Of a stretch of DNA of 35,691 nucleotides, positions 7,485 through 17,421 are shown piece by piece; positions within the stretch are counted from its first letter, which is position 1; each line of letters starts with the position of its first letter. The DNA is from Spiroplasma poulsonii (lineage in GTDB: Bacteria > Bacillota_I > Bacilli_A > Mycoplasmatales > Mycoplasmataceae): NCBI RefSeq assembly GCF_009866525.1, contig NZ_CM020866.1, positions 1,311,245 through 1,346,935 on the forward strand. The letters are read 5' to 3'. A model generated the notes under the pieces. That model did not search any database. It had not been told where the DNA came from and worked only from the letters and a program-made list of their open reading frames with translations. Position numbers and translations under genes: made by a program.

Positions 7485-8699
7485 TGGAATGGCAAGGGTT
7501 TTTTGGACAAATTTTATGTAGAGTAAAGATTTTTATATTCAATTGGTGTTAAATAATTTAATTTGCTGTGAATTCGTACATTATTGTATCAATTAACATA
7601 GTCAAATAATTCTAATTTAAATTGTTCAATATTTTTAAATTTTCTGTTTTTAATTAATTCTGTTTTTAAAATTTTATAGGTTGATTCAGAAACAGCATTA
7701 TCATAAGGACAGCCTGGTTTACTATAAGATTTTGCAACATTGTTTTTAGCTAAAAGATTGTAAATGATATTGTTATTAAATTCGCTGCCTTGATCAGTAT
7801 GAAATATTTTAATATTATCTAAAGAAAAACTAAGCTTTTTAAAAGTATTTTCAACTAATTTGGCATCTTTATGAGAACTAACATCATAACCAATAACTTC
7901 ACGATTAAATAAATCAATTAGAAAGCACACATAATATCATTTGCTATTGATAGCAACTTGTGTTAAATCACTGACAACAACTTCATGTAGTTTATAATTA
8001 TTAAATTCTTGATTTAACAAATTATGATATTTGTATATAGCGTTTTTGTTACTTTGATGTTTATATTTAAGTTTTGTATAATTGGAAATTAAGTTATATC
8101 TTTGCATTATTTTACTAATTTTTATTCGTGATAATAAAATATTTTGTTGTGCTAACATAACTTTAATTTTTCTTGTGCCATAATTTTTACGACTTTTTAA
8201 GAAAATACTGATAACAGCATTATCAATAGTATGGTTTGATTTAGGATTATTTGATTTCAATTGATAATAAAACGTTGATCTAGGAACTTTTAGTGTTTTG
8301 CATAAATTAGTAATTGCATATTTTTCTTTGTTGTTTTTAATAATTACTATTTTTTGCCTATTATCAGTGTGGCTTGCTTTAAAATATCATTTTCCATTCG
8401 TAATTGTTTAATTTCTTTTCTTAGATGAATTAGTTCATTTTATTCTGGGCTTCGATTATCTTTTGCTTTAAATGAACCAGAATTATTGAATTCATAAATT
8501 CATTTTCAAACTGTTGATTTACCGACCTGATAGTCACTGGACAATTGTTTTGCTGTTTTACCTGTTTTATAAAGACTAACAATTTGTTGTTTAAATTCAT
8601 CGGTATAATGATTCTTTGCCATAATTACACCTCCATTTATTAATTTAATTATAATCCTTACTCCACATTATTGTTGTCCAATTTATCTTAACCCATCCA
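7485..8699 (-). mobile_element. IS3-family (IS150-like) element, copy A, 1215 bp
   Basis: The same 1215-bp sequence is at 21471-22685 and a 595-bp piece at 29036-29630. The ends are defined by where the copies stop matching: TGGAATGGCAAGG on the left and, inverted, TGGATGGGTTAAG on the right, imperfect inverted repeats of about 43 bp that share TTGGACAA and GTAGAGTAA/GTGGAGTAA. No target duplication is visible (left flank ATACTAC, right flank TGATATT), so the flanks were probably exchanged by recombination. Confidence 0.88.
7514..8622 (-). pseudogene. IS3 transposase OrfAB, copy A (nonsense in OrfA)
   Basis: OrfA starts at ATG 8622 ([20 protein letters not shown]) with the helix-turn-helix of IS3 OrfA, and should end at TAG 8347-8349. 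Here GAA after RSPE is TAA at 8440-8442, where copies B and C read EENEL. OrfB lies in the -1 frame, reached at an A6 stretch just before the OrfA stop. It has DDE residues in [18 protein letters not shown] and [10 protein letters not shown] and ends at 7514. Fusion transposase cannot be made from this copy unless the stop is suppressed, so it is probably inactive in cis. Confidence 0.85.
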
Positions 8700-8834
8700 T
8701 GATATTAATTCAAAATAATATGGAGCAATTAATTTAACATCATCATTATAACCTTTATTAATGGCATATTTGCTATACGTATAATTTGAAAGCATATAAA
8801 TAATTTGTTTAAATCTTTTAACAGATTGATCATT

Positions 8835-9901
8835 AGACTTCTTGCATTACTTGTTAAAAAATTGCAAATATTTGTAAAAAAGATACTAATAGAAAAATAT
8901 AATTTTAATTAATTATGTTTTTTATTTAAAAATTTAATATTTTTCCACAACGAAAAATTAATTTATTATTTAAATTATTTAATTTTAAATAAATATTTTA
9001 TGTTAAATATAATAATTGTAAATTATAAATTGAGGCAATTAAATTAAATCTTAAACCAAATCTTTTTCTTCGATTACGATATTTTTCTGTAATAATTTTA
9101 AATTTTTTAAGAATAGCAAAAATATTTTCAATAATAATTCTCATTTTTGAAACTAGTCTATTATATTGCTTTTGTTCTTTGTTTAAAGGGTTTTTCTTTG
9201 TTTTCTTTGTAGGTATTAGAACATTATTGTGATTTTTTTGTATTCCTTGATAACCACTATCAACTATTAATTTGGTATTTTTTAAAATTGGGATTTTTGA
9301 TTCTTTAAATAAAGCATAATCATGTTTTTTTCCGAGCGAAAAACTTGTTGCAATAATTTTTTTGGTTTCTTGTTCGATAATTACTTGTGTTTTGATCGTG
9401 TGTTTTTTCTTTTTACCAGAATAAGATTGTTTTTGTCTTTTTTTGGGCGTTGGATTGGAGTTTCGGTAGCATCAATAATAATAGTTTTATCATTAAAATA
9501 ATCATTTATTAGTGCTTTTTTACCAGCAAGTTGTTGAAAATCAGAGTTTTTAATTAAAATATCTTCAATTCACTTAATATTACGATAACAATTAGCCTCA
9601 CTAATATCAAAACTTTTACCAAGATGAAAATAAGTCTGATATTCTCGTCAATATAATAAAGTCATCAATAATCTATTTTCTAATGATAATTTATTAGTTT
9701 TACCACCTTTTTTAAATTTTTCTATTTCAGCAACTTTTAAAATATCTAACATTTTATTAAAAGTGGATTTTTTTATTCCTGTTAATCTTAACCATTCTCT
9801 ATCATTAAGAGTATTAAATTTATTATTGTTCATATTTTTATGTCCTCATAAATTATATTTTATAATAATATTTTAATAAAAAAGGGTATCGCAAGAAGTC
9901 T
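8835..9901 (-). mobile_element. IS5-family element, 1067 bp, with 3-bp target duplication
   Basis: Terminal inverted repeats AGACTTCTTGC (8835) and GCAAGAAGTCT (to 9901), continuing imperfectly inwards. The host gene resumes cleanly on each side with ATT duplicated (8832-8834 and 9902-9904), so this is a recent, simple insertion. The 3-bp duplication and size fit IS5-family members such as the IS427 or ISL2 groups. Confidence 0.88.
8998..9833 (-). CDS. IS5-family transposase, two frames joined at an A7 run
   Basis: ATG 9833 begins MNNNKFNTLNDREWLRLTGI, followed by an HTH-like N-terminus. The DDE part has IIIDATETPIQRP, then LIVDSGYQGIQ, and near the C-terminus MRIIIENIFAILK. The sense strand has C3-A7-G at about 9435-9441. 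Frame 0 enters it (QRPKK) but only the -1 frame continues (RQKQSYSGKKK). Total length 836 equals one base short of 279 codons. Several IS5 groups use programmed frameshifting at such A runs, so the element may be active. A one-base deletion is the alternative. Confidence 0.8.
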
Positions 9902-10998
9902 ATTAATAGATGTAGAATTATCTAATTTTCAGTTTTCAAATAAACCATCAATAACATCTTCGGGTTTTTGTCCTTCAAATTTTTGACGTAGTTCAGCTGC
10001 TTTATTGTTAGGATTACCTTTTTCATCGTATTTTGCCCCTTGAAATTTTCTATCATAATTATAACGATATGTTAAATAATTTAATAAAACTTTTTCTAAA
10101 CCATTCTTATTTACTAAATCTAAAATATCTTTACCTTGAATATAGTTTTGGGCGATACTTCATGGTAAAAAACTTTCGGTAAATCAATACTGAAATATTC
10201 GTACATTAGGACTAGTTTCAATTGGCATTGATAATAATGGAACTAAACTAGCATTTTCAATATTTGATGATGGATAAGAATAAACACCATTGACATTACC
10301 TCAACACTTAATATTTCCAAACAACATTGATTTAGGGTACTTAATTTTAATCCCAGTAAAAACAGTATTCTCGGGCAATGATTTTTGTAAAACTAAGTGA
10401 ATACTATTCTGATTTTTTCATTTAAAATCAGTCACTTTAACTAAATGAGTAGATTTAATAATGTTAACTTCATCTGGTGAATAAGGGCGTTTGTATTCTT
10501 CAATGATATAGCATTCATTTTTATTGTCTTCGGTAATTGGTTCATTAATAGATACTACTTTTAAGTCGTAAGATTCTAAAAATGTTTTATCTTGTTTTGA
10601 AATATCATTAATTAAGATATCTTTTTCATCAATCATCACATAACTTGTACTATTATCTTGGATTGTGGTGTTTTGCTGAATTTGTAATTTAAAATTAAAG
10701 TCACTAATTTCATAACCAATAATTTTAATATATTCATCTTTGTCAATAAAACCGATTTTAACGCTATTTTGAGAGTAGTTTAAGGTAGGTTTTTGTTTTG
10801 TCTTAACAAGATTATTAATTTTATAAATATATAAGGTTCTGGCACGGTCTTCTGTAAATAATTGTTCTAAGTCAGGGTCGATATATTGTGATTGATTAGC
10901 AAAATCTAGCGGAATACTATCAATTGAATAATCAATTGGTTCATCATTTTCTGATAATTGTGCTAACATTTTTTCTGATGGTTTTAACATTATTCTTG

Positions 10999-12243
10999 TT
11001 ATCCTTCTCCATTAGGTATATTGATAATAGTTTCGTTATTTTTTAGTTGTCTGTTTAAAGTAGCATTTACTGGTAAACGAATATCAACAATTAACTCGTC
11101 AATATTTTTAATATTGAATGTTCTACCGTTTAAAATCGCATTATCATATTTAATTAACTTAATAATAAATTCAGTTAATTTAATTTCTCTAATATATATC
11201 ATTTGTTCATATGATGCGTTTGTTTGAATATTTACTCCCGCAACTTCTGCTTGAGTTTGTTGGGCTCCTTTAGCGATTGCGGGAACATGATGGCGATTTA
11301 TTTTATAGTAATTAGTTAATAATCAATCATATATTTTGGTTAATTGTTCACCTTTAAAATTACCAGCAATATAGTCTACTGGTTGAAAATTACTATCAGG
11401 GTCTCCTTCAACTAATAACAAGTCATTTTCAATAAATGAAGCTAACATTTTGCTAATTTCTTGGTCAACTACACCAGTAACTCCATTAGTATTAATGGTA
11501 AATTTACCACTATTTAATAATGGGTCTAACATTATCTTTTCAGCAATAATATCTAAAATACTAGCGAATTGTTTGCCATAACGAGCAGAAGGTTCAAAAT
11601 TAGGGTTGTTAGGAATAATTTCAATTGGAATAAAATTAAGTGGTAATATTTCTTTTCTTTGTAATGTTGTATAGTTATTTCATTTTACATCATCAATATA
11701 TAAATCGGTAATAGTACTGTATAATCGTGTTTTTAACTTTCTAATAACTTTTACTTTTTTAGTTATATAATCAATTTCTAATTTTTCAGTAATAAAAACA
11801 CTCTGGTCATTTTTAATATAAGGATCATAATCAAAAGTACAAGATACTAAATTACCCAATTCGTCATATTGGTCATTGTAAAAATCAATCGTAATAAAAT
11901 TAAGTTTTGAATTATTAGCAAAAATAAAGTATGCACCTTTACCATTTTTATTAATTTTATATTCGTTATATCAATTCTTATTAGTAAAGTCTTGCATTTT
12001 TAAAAAGTTATTAATTAATTTAGTATCTAATTGTTGATTAGTAAGTGGATTATAAATGCTAATTTCTAAATCTCGTGGATTTAAAAAATTAGCATTATCT
12101 TCACAAATTCTTTTTTCTAAAATTTCATTATGTTTTTGAACAGTAACATTTTTACGATTAGTAATCGTTGATGCTAAATTAAGATAATAACTATCAATAT
12201 CATAATCTTTTTTTATTTTCTTTTTTGCTGGTAACAATCCCAT
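10999..12243 (-). CDS. portal/connector-like protein (type II prophage), 414 aa
   Basis: ATG 12243 with AAAGGGG 8 bases upstream; MGLLPAKKKIKKDYDIDSYY. The middle contains EIIPNNPNFEPSARYGKQFA and IMLDPLLNSGK, then WLLTNYYKINRHHVP, then AKGAQQTQAEVAG with a long helix NASYEQMIYIREIKLTEFII. A C-terminal beta part ends INIPNGEG. The order 'N-P-N hinge, long acidic middle, QTQAEV stem helix' resembles phage portals and connectors of mollicute and phi29-like phages. The 464-aa gene at 33528 has a similar layout (NEPNPLF, then KTQSLL and a YRKQYY helix). Homology is probable but not proven by eye. Confidence 0.55.
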
Positions 12244-12256
12244 TTATAACACCCCT

Positions 12257-12526
12257 TTATTTTGTATCTTCTTTTTTAATTACATATTCAATACTATCTT
12301 GTTTTTGTTGTTTGTTATGAGTTTTGATAAATCTAATAGTTTCAATAATTAAAACAATAACCCCAAAACCATTAAGCATTGCACCAATAATTACATATGC
12401 AGGTCAACCAATTCCTAATTTAGTAGGTCCTATAAAACAAATAATAATTCCTGCAATAAAAAACAATGATGAAACTCCAAAGATTTTCAAAAACATAATT
12501 ACATCTTTAATTTCTACTTTTGGCAT
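12257..12526 (-). CDS. small phage membrane protein, two helices, 89 aa
   Basis: ATG 12526 preceded by GAAGGAAATG. The N-terminus MPKVEIKDVIMFLKIFG is followed by two hydrophobic helices (about residues 13-34 and 43-62) and a polar tail ending KKEDTK. It lies 15 bases after the fibre-protein stop and 13 bases before the portal-like ATG. A holin-like or virion membrane role is possible, with no family signature. Confidence 0.6.
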
Positions 12527-12541
12527 AAAAACATTTCCTTC

Positions 12542-13732
12542 CTATATGGGCGTTCCTTCACCCTGATATTCATAAACACTACCTTCAAAATCAATTCTCA
12601 TATTATTATTTTCATCTCAAAAATATATTTTTTGATCACCATTACTAAAATAAACTCAGTAATTAAATCATTTTGAAGAATTCGGATTATAAAATTGAAA
12701 ATTATTAATTTTAAAAGTAATTTGACCACTAGATATTTTAAACAAAGACTTAGGTCCAGTATAAATTTGTCAATCAGTAATTTTAACAGTAGGATAAATA
12801 GAATAAAACTTTAATATACTTAACGAAATATTATTATCAATTTTTTTACATAAGGAATTGTTATCATATGTAGTGACATTATATACTGATTTTGCAGTTG
12901 GTACTTCTTCGTTTGTTGATTTATCATTAATAGTTTTTGTAATTGGTACTTGAATATTATTTTGTACTTCTCTGACTATTTTTGTAAATCTTGGTATATC
13001 TTCTGGTTTTGGGTCATTATGAAAACTTAAATCACCATATACATATACATCTTTAGAACTAACATATCTATTACAATTTATATAATCAATATCTAAATTA
13101 GAATTTTGTGTTAATTTATCTTGTTTTTTATTAAAGTTTTCTTTTGTTTCATTTGATAAATTATCAATTTTTTTATCTAATTTGTCATCGGTTTCTATTC
13201 TTTCAGTTTTTTCTTTTTCTAATAAAGCATCAACTTCTAACTGAGTATAATATGCTTCTAAATCTATCATAGTTAAATCAATACCTTCTTCTTGAAAAGT
13301 ACGAAACATTTTCTTTAAAGTTGTTAAATTAGCCAATGATTTTGCATAGGTAGGCAATAGACCTTGTCATGTTGCCATAGGGTCGTTTTGTGAAGAATAA
13401 TTAATATCACCAACACTCATATTTGCCGAAGTAAAAAACTCAATTGGAATACGGTTAAATGTTCAATGTTCAATAGTAATAAACACCATATTAATACAAA
13501 TTTTCTTTAATAATGGGTCTTTAAATGTTTCAAACTTTAATTTTGAAAATGGATAATTCAAATAGGAATTAATCATATTTTGGGCTCTTAAAGCAAATGT
13601 TTTAAATCATAATTCTACATCACCTTTAAAGAACTTATTATAACGAACTGGAACTTGTGTAATTTTACCTGTCATTGGATTAAAATTATTATAATTTTCC
13701 AAAGTAACATTTTGTCATAATTCATTTAACAT
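12542..13732 (-). CDS. phage fibre/baseplate protein, 396 aa
   Basis: ATG 13732 with AAGGAGATGATTAA upstream. Residues 1-125 are globular ([17 protein letters not shown]...). About 150-200 is a Lys/Glu/Asp coiled coil ([20 protein letters not shown]), a typical fibre stalk. [16 protein letters not shown] at roughly 250 is the fibre motif (VPTAKAVY) common in phage receptor-binding proteins. The C-terminal ~100 residues are aromatic and beta-rich. It probably binds the host surface. The same gene at 21163-21470 is truncated after about 103 codons by IS3 copy B. Confidence 0.75.
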
Positions 13733-13744
13733 TTAATCATCTCC

Positions 13745-15340
13745 TTATCATTTACTTTTTTTAGAATATATTTTCTTTAATATAAATTTTTTACTATTTA
13801 GTAATGTTTTTGTTTTAATTGTTTTGTTTAAATCTTGTTTTGTTCTGAGTTGTTTATATGTTTGAAATACTAGTCCATTACCCAATAAACTAGTAATTGC
13901 ACTATCTTCTAGCGTATTTAAAAATTTATCTTTATTAAAGTTATTTTTAAATTGTTCTTGCATTTTTAATATCTTAGCAATTGTCCGATATATTTTAAAA
14001 CTATCTTTTACTACTTGCTGATAAGCAAGTGGGGCAAAAGAAACTAAATTAAACAAACTTGTTTTTTTAAATCCCCAACCAATAAACCACTCACTGTTCA
14101 TATAGAATTTAAACGGTTCAGAAGCCAAAACAAACTGTTCTGCTTTGATTAAAGTTGTCATAACGACAATAGGGGCATATTGCGTATTTTTATAATATAT
14201 TGTTAAAGCAACTTCGCCCGTAACTGATAATGGAACAATTTTTACTGCTAAAAAAACATCAGAACCATAGGCAAAAGGTAATAATTGGCCTTTTTTAATA
14301 GCCTTAGTTTCAAATTTAGATAATATTTTTTTAGTTTTATCAGTAATTTTACTAATTACTTTTTGTTTAATAGTAATTATTTGTTTTTCAATTGGGGCTA
14401 ATAATTTTTTAGTTACTTTTTGAATATAAAAATTTGGATTTAAATAATTTAAGGTTTTATTTAATTTAATTGGTGTTTGATGTAAAAGATTTAATAATTT
14501 ATTATTATATATTTTACTACCACGCATTAAATTAGCATTTAATAGTAGGTTTTTACCAACACCTTTTTTATGAAGGTTGGTCATAATGTTATATCACTCA
14601 TTAGTACTAATTTTGCTTATTTTCTCAATGTTTAATCCATATTCAGACAATCATTTATTAGCGTTTTTTTCATTTATGCGCGGTATTTTTTGAACTAATG
14701 TAGGACTTATTTTTTGAATATTTTTCTCAATTTTTAATAAATTATTAATTGTTTCTAAATTAGAAACTTTAAAATCCTTATAAAAATCATTTCGGGCTAA
14801 TTTTCCAATTGTATATAATAAAGTTTCATTATTAACCTGCTTTGTAAAATCAAATATTAATTTATCAGATAAAATCTTTTTACCTGTAATTTGTTTTACA
14901 ACATCTTCTAAGTTATTAGCAGTTATTACACCTAATTTTTCAAGTAGTTTAGTTTCTTTTGCTAATTTTAAAATTCTAGTTGTGCGAGCAGAACGCGTTA
15001 ATTTACCAATTCCACCAATTGCTGGTAACAAATTTAAGGCAGTACTTTTTACTGTCACTTCTGATGTTAATTTATCGTATATTTGATTTACAGCAAAATC
15101 GGTTGCTGTTTCTACTCCAAACGAGATAAATGCTGCGGCAAAATTAGATAATCCCGCACCAAGACCAATAGCAGATGCTACACCACCAGTTAAAACTGAT
15201 AAACCAAGGGCTAAAACTTGAATTCCTAAAAATTCTAATAACTGTAAACCAAAACTTTTTTCTTGTTGTTGGATTGACAATCTAGTTGGATTTTTTTTAA
15301 CAGCATAAATAAGGGCTGTTTTAGATGTTCCAATTGGCAT
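13745..15340 (-). CDS. large phage virion-associated protein, 531 aa
   Basis: ATG 15340 (MPIGTSKTALIYAVKKNPTR), running through three TGA-Trp codons to TAA 13745. After a basic start, residues ~30-85 form Gly/Ala-rich hydrophobic helices (LGLSVLTGGVASAIGLGAGL). A Lys-rich helical region follows, then about 330-375 a hydrophobic segment (EVALTIYYKNTQYAPIVVMT) and a basic C-terminus. This resembles internal or ejection proteins that cross membranes, but no family is recognised. The start follows a hairpin after the MCP and lacks a clear ribosome site. A close copy is at 19552-21150. Confidence 0.75.
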
Positions 15341-15352
15341 ATCTATTAAACC

Positions 15353-15375
15353 AAAAAGTACTATTTTTTAGTACT
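15353..15375 (-). terminator. hairpin between MCP and 531-aa gene (left arm)
   Basis: Stem AGTACTA/TAGTACT with a 5-base loop and a T5 run on the minus strand, 2 bases after the MCP stop. It is identical in the other arm (19516-19540). It probably attenuates rather than stops transcription, since the next gene starts 13 bases later. Confidence 0.65.
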
Positions 15376-15376
15376 A

Positions 15377-15822
15377 TTAAGAATTTTTAATTTTAACATC
15401 AATCGGATTTGTTTGACCAGTAGCATTGTTTTTACCTTCAATTTGAACTTCAACAGTTTTATCATTTGTAATATTAATTGGTCAATCTTCACCTTTACTT
15501 TCAATAAAGTAATCGAAATCACTTTCAGTTAAAGAACTATTTACTGCTTTTACCACTTTTAAAACAACATCTTTAAATTGTGGTTTTAATTGTTCTGCTG
15601 TTGTTTGTGTTGGGTCTGTAACATGAATAGTTGGTTTATCTAATTTATTAATTTTACTAATATTAATTTTTGCAACGATATGTTTAATAATTCCTTTGGA
15701 TTCAACTACTGCTCCACCTAAATATAAAACTCTTTCCATAATCAAAGTATTACCCATTCCAGTACCTAACGCAGCAGCACCAACTCTTAACGGAGTATGG
15801 TCTTTTTTGCGTAAAATAAGGG
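15377..15822 (-). pseudogene. C-terminal fragment of type II major capsid protein
   Basis: From about 15822 to TAA 15377 the minus strand matches the last ~148 codons of the full MCP gene (18289-19515), including VGAAALGTGMGN and the spiralin-like end. The overlapping part MGNTLIMERV to ESKGED is identical in protein. Matching stops sharply at CCCTTATTTTACG; upstream sequence is unrelated and non-coding, so there is no start. This marks the inner end of the left inverted arm. Confidence 0.85.
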
Positions 15823-15886
15823 TAGTAAGAAAAAAGTTGAGGTTTTATAAAAAATATAAATAAAGTAATTAAATACAAATTAAATT

Positions 15887-15913
15887 AATCGCTTATTAGA
15901 GCGATTTTTTTAT
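15887..15913 (+). terminator. hairpin terminator in the centre region
   Basis: AATCGCT/AGCGATT stem with a 6-base loop, then a T7 run and ATTTG. It lies between the end of the left arm and the 164-bp repeat. The upstream strand has an A-rich run, so it may work both ways. Confidence 0.7.
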
Positions 15914-16077
15914 TTGCATTATTCATCAGATAGTATCTTTAAAATTAAAAATTAACCTATTTTGCCCTACAAACTAGTTAATTTTTATAATTTCCTTTCT
16001 GTGATTTATTATATTTTTTCGGTTTAACAACTAATAATATCATTTTTAATAAAGGTACTATCTGATGAATAATGCAA
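15914..16077. repeat. 164-bp MITE-like element with 28-bp inverted ends
   Basis: The ends TTGCATTATTCATCAGATAG / TACTATCTGATGAATAATGC (extended to 28 bp with one mismatch) are inverted around ~108 bp of non-coding AT-rich DNA. This is the form of a miniature inverted-repeat element or a very long cruciform. No target duplication is clear, and no related full element is in the window. Confidence 0.6.
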
Positions 16078-16106
16078 TCTAAAACTTAATATTTTGATGC
16101 TTAAAG

Positions 16107-16346
16107 ATGGATAACTCATCTATGGCACGAAGCCTTAAAGAAAGTGTGAAAGCGATTGGATTTACTCTCCTATTTATTTCTTTAATTCTCGGCAAGATTA
16201 ATCACTTGCGAAATGTCAGAGCGCGTGTTTTTTGGCTTGTTTTCATAAAAAGAGTGTTGTTAAACTGAAAAAAACAATATTGGACATTAAAAAAACAAGA
16301 GGGTTGGATCTCCAAAAGGTTATTTTCTTTATATAAAGTTGTCTAG
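16107..16346 (+). CDS. small membrane protein with higher GC, 79 aa
   Basis: ATG 16107 (MDNSSMARSLKESVKAIGFT), a hydrophobic helix LLFISLILGK at about 20-32 and a second at about 43-55 (VFWLVFIKRVLL), then a Trp- and Lys-rich tail ending SLYKVV. One TGA (Trp). No obvious ribosome site. Base and codon use is less AT-rich than the rest, like 5109-5333, and it also lies next to GC-rich hairpins at the start of a phage early region. Function unknown; a superinfection or replication-region membrane protein is only a guess. Confidence 0.5.
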
Positions 16347-16430
16347 GGATGGATGAAGCGTAATTAATAACTGGGTAAACTGTTTTTTTTGTTTATTTCC
16401 GTGGGGGTAAAACTCTATTAAAATATCCTA

Positions 16431-16464
16431 CCGCCCCCGCTCACCTTCAAAGTGAAGCGGGCGG
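16431..16464. repeat. GC-rich hairpin before type II early genes
   Basis: CCGCCCCCGCTCAC pairs with GTGAAGCGGGCGG with a short loop (CTTCAAA). Composition is very unlike the AT-rich surroundings. It is comparable to the hairpin at 4960-4992 before the type I early operon and may be an origin, operator or packaging signal. Confidence 0.6.
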
Positions 16465-16560
16465 CGAAGTAATTAAATACTAAAATAAATTATTTACTAA
16501 ATATCAAAATATTAACCAATAAAGGAATATTATGTTTTTTTACAGAAAGGAAAATATTTT

Positions 16561-16677
16561 ATGAAAAAATGAAATAAAAAAATTAAAAATAAATTACAAG
16601 AATTAATGATACGAGCTTATCCAGTAACGGTAAATGATATTAATGATGAAATTTGAGCAACAAATAAAAAGAATTAA
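16561..16677 (+). CDS. first early gene of type II prophage, 38 aa
   Basis: ATG 16561 with GAAAGGAAAATATTTT upstream. It begins MKKWNKKIKNKLQELMIRAY and ends DEIWATNKKN. The C-terminal 24 residues match, without gaps, the readthrough frame of 4685-4843, so this is a conserved early-phage small protein. Basic N-terminus, acidic end, no known domain. Two TGA codons are Trp. Confidence 0.6.
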
Positions 16678-16690
16678 GGAGTATAGATAA

Positions 16691-16975
16691 ATGACAGAAT
16701 ATAAAAGTTTGTATATTAATAAAACTTGAAATGAAATAACAACATCTTTTGAATGAGCTAATTGTCAGCCTGTTAATTGTCGTATTTCACATCATAAAAA
16801 TCATTATGATTTGCAATGTTTAGAATGAGCCAAAATGTACTTAAATTTATTTAAAGACAAGTGAGATGTTATTGCTTCTTATATGCAATATTATAAAATT
16901 AACGATATTTTAGATTTAGCATCAGATGGATGAAAAATATTACAAATTGACAAAAAAATAAAACAAATAAATTAA
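16691..16975 (+). CDS. Cys/His-rich small phage protein, 94 aa
   Basis: It begins MTEYKSLYINKTWNEITTSF; ATG is 13 bases after the previous stop, with AAGGAGTATAGATAA before it. Residues 24-43 read NCQPVNCRISHHKNHYDLQC: three Cys and three His, suitable for zinc binding. A Trp-rich helical remainder follows, with five TGA-Trp codons. The 3' end overlaps the resolvase start by 46 bases. No family recognised. Confidence 0.6.
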
Positions 16976-17421
16976 AATATATTATTGCAATTGACCCTGC
17001 TGGAATTGGACAAACTGGTATTATTATTTATAATGTTTTGCAAAAGAAAATAATTAATAATATTACTTTTAATTCCAAAAATGAAGAAGAAGCAATAAAT
17101 AATATGTATTTAATATTAAATGAGTTTAAAAATAAAATTTGTTCTTATTTAAATAAAGTTATTGTAATAATTGAAGATTATCAACTTCATAAAGGTTTAA
17201 AAATAAAAAACCCATTATCTACTCCTAAATTCATTGGTGGTTTAAAAGTTTTATGCAAATATCTATTTAATTTAAATTATGTTTTACAATCACCAGTTAT
17301 TAAGAAAAATTATTTTTATAAAGGAAATATTAAAATGACAGAACACGAACACGATGCTTGGAAACATTTACAATATTTTATAACAAAAGGAGTTGATAAA
17401 AATGGCACAAGCAAAAAGTAA
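16930..17421 (+). CDS. RuvC-like Holliday junction resolvase (type II), 163 aa
   Basis: The start chosen is ATG 16930 (MKNITNWQKNK), which keeps the first strand KYIIAIDPAGIGQTGI with Asp22. A later internal start would remove it. The middle strand KVIVIIEDYQLHKGL gives the Glu, and EHEHDAWKHL near the end gives the final Asp. Fold and length match the type I resolvase, but residues differ widely. Ribosome site weak (GATGG); it probably depends on coupling to the 94-aa gene. It overlaps the next gene by 20 bases. Confidence 0.65.

Larger units (their letters stand above)
8700..10990 (-). pseudogene. type II phage structural gene split by IS5 and cut by IS3
   Basis: Coding parts: 10990 to 9902, then, across the IS5 element, 8831 to 8700, where IS3 copy A begins. 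The protein starts MLKPSEKMLAQLSENDEPID with a GGAGAAGG ribosome site. About 360 residues precede the IS5 site (KLDNSTSIN); after it the frame resumes DQSVKRFKQIIYMLSNYT and ends APYYFELIS. The sequence is aromatic- and Asn-rich with beta-like stretches and no recognised domain. Its place directly after the portal-like gene (8 bases) suggests a collar, neck or tail protein. The C-terminus is lost. Confidence 0.7.

Noticed and set aside
7312-7552. Two opposing short frames over the riboswitch gene
   Set aside because: Neither matches the TGA-Trp frame that starts with AAAGGA and gives a clear membrane helix; they are out-of-frame shadows.
11021-11227. Frame opposite the portal-like gene
   Set aside because: Antisense shadow within a gene whose minus-strand frame is open for 414 codons.
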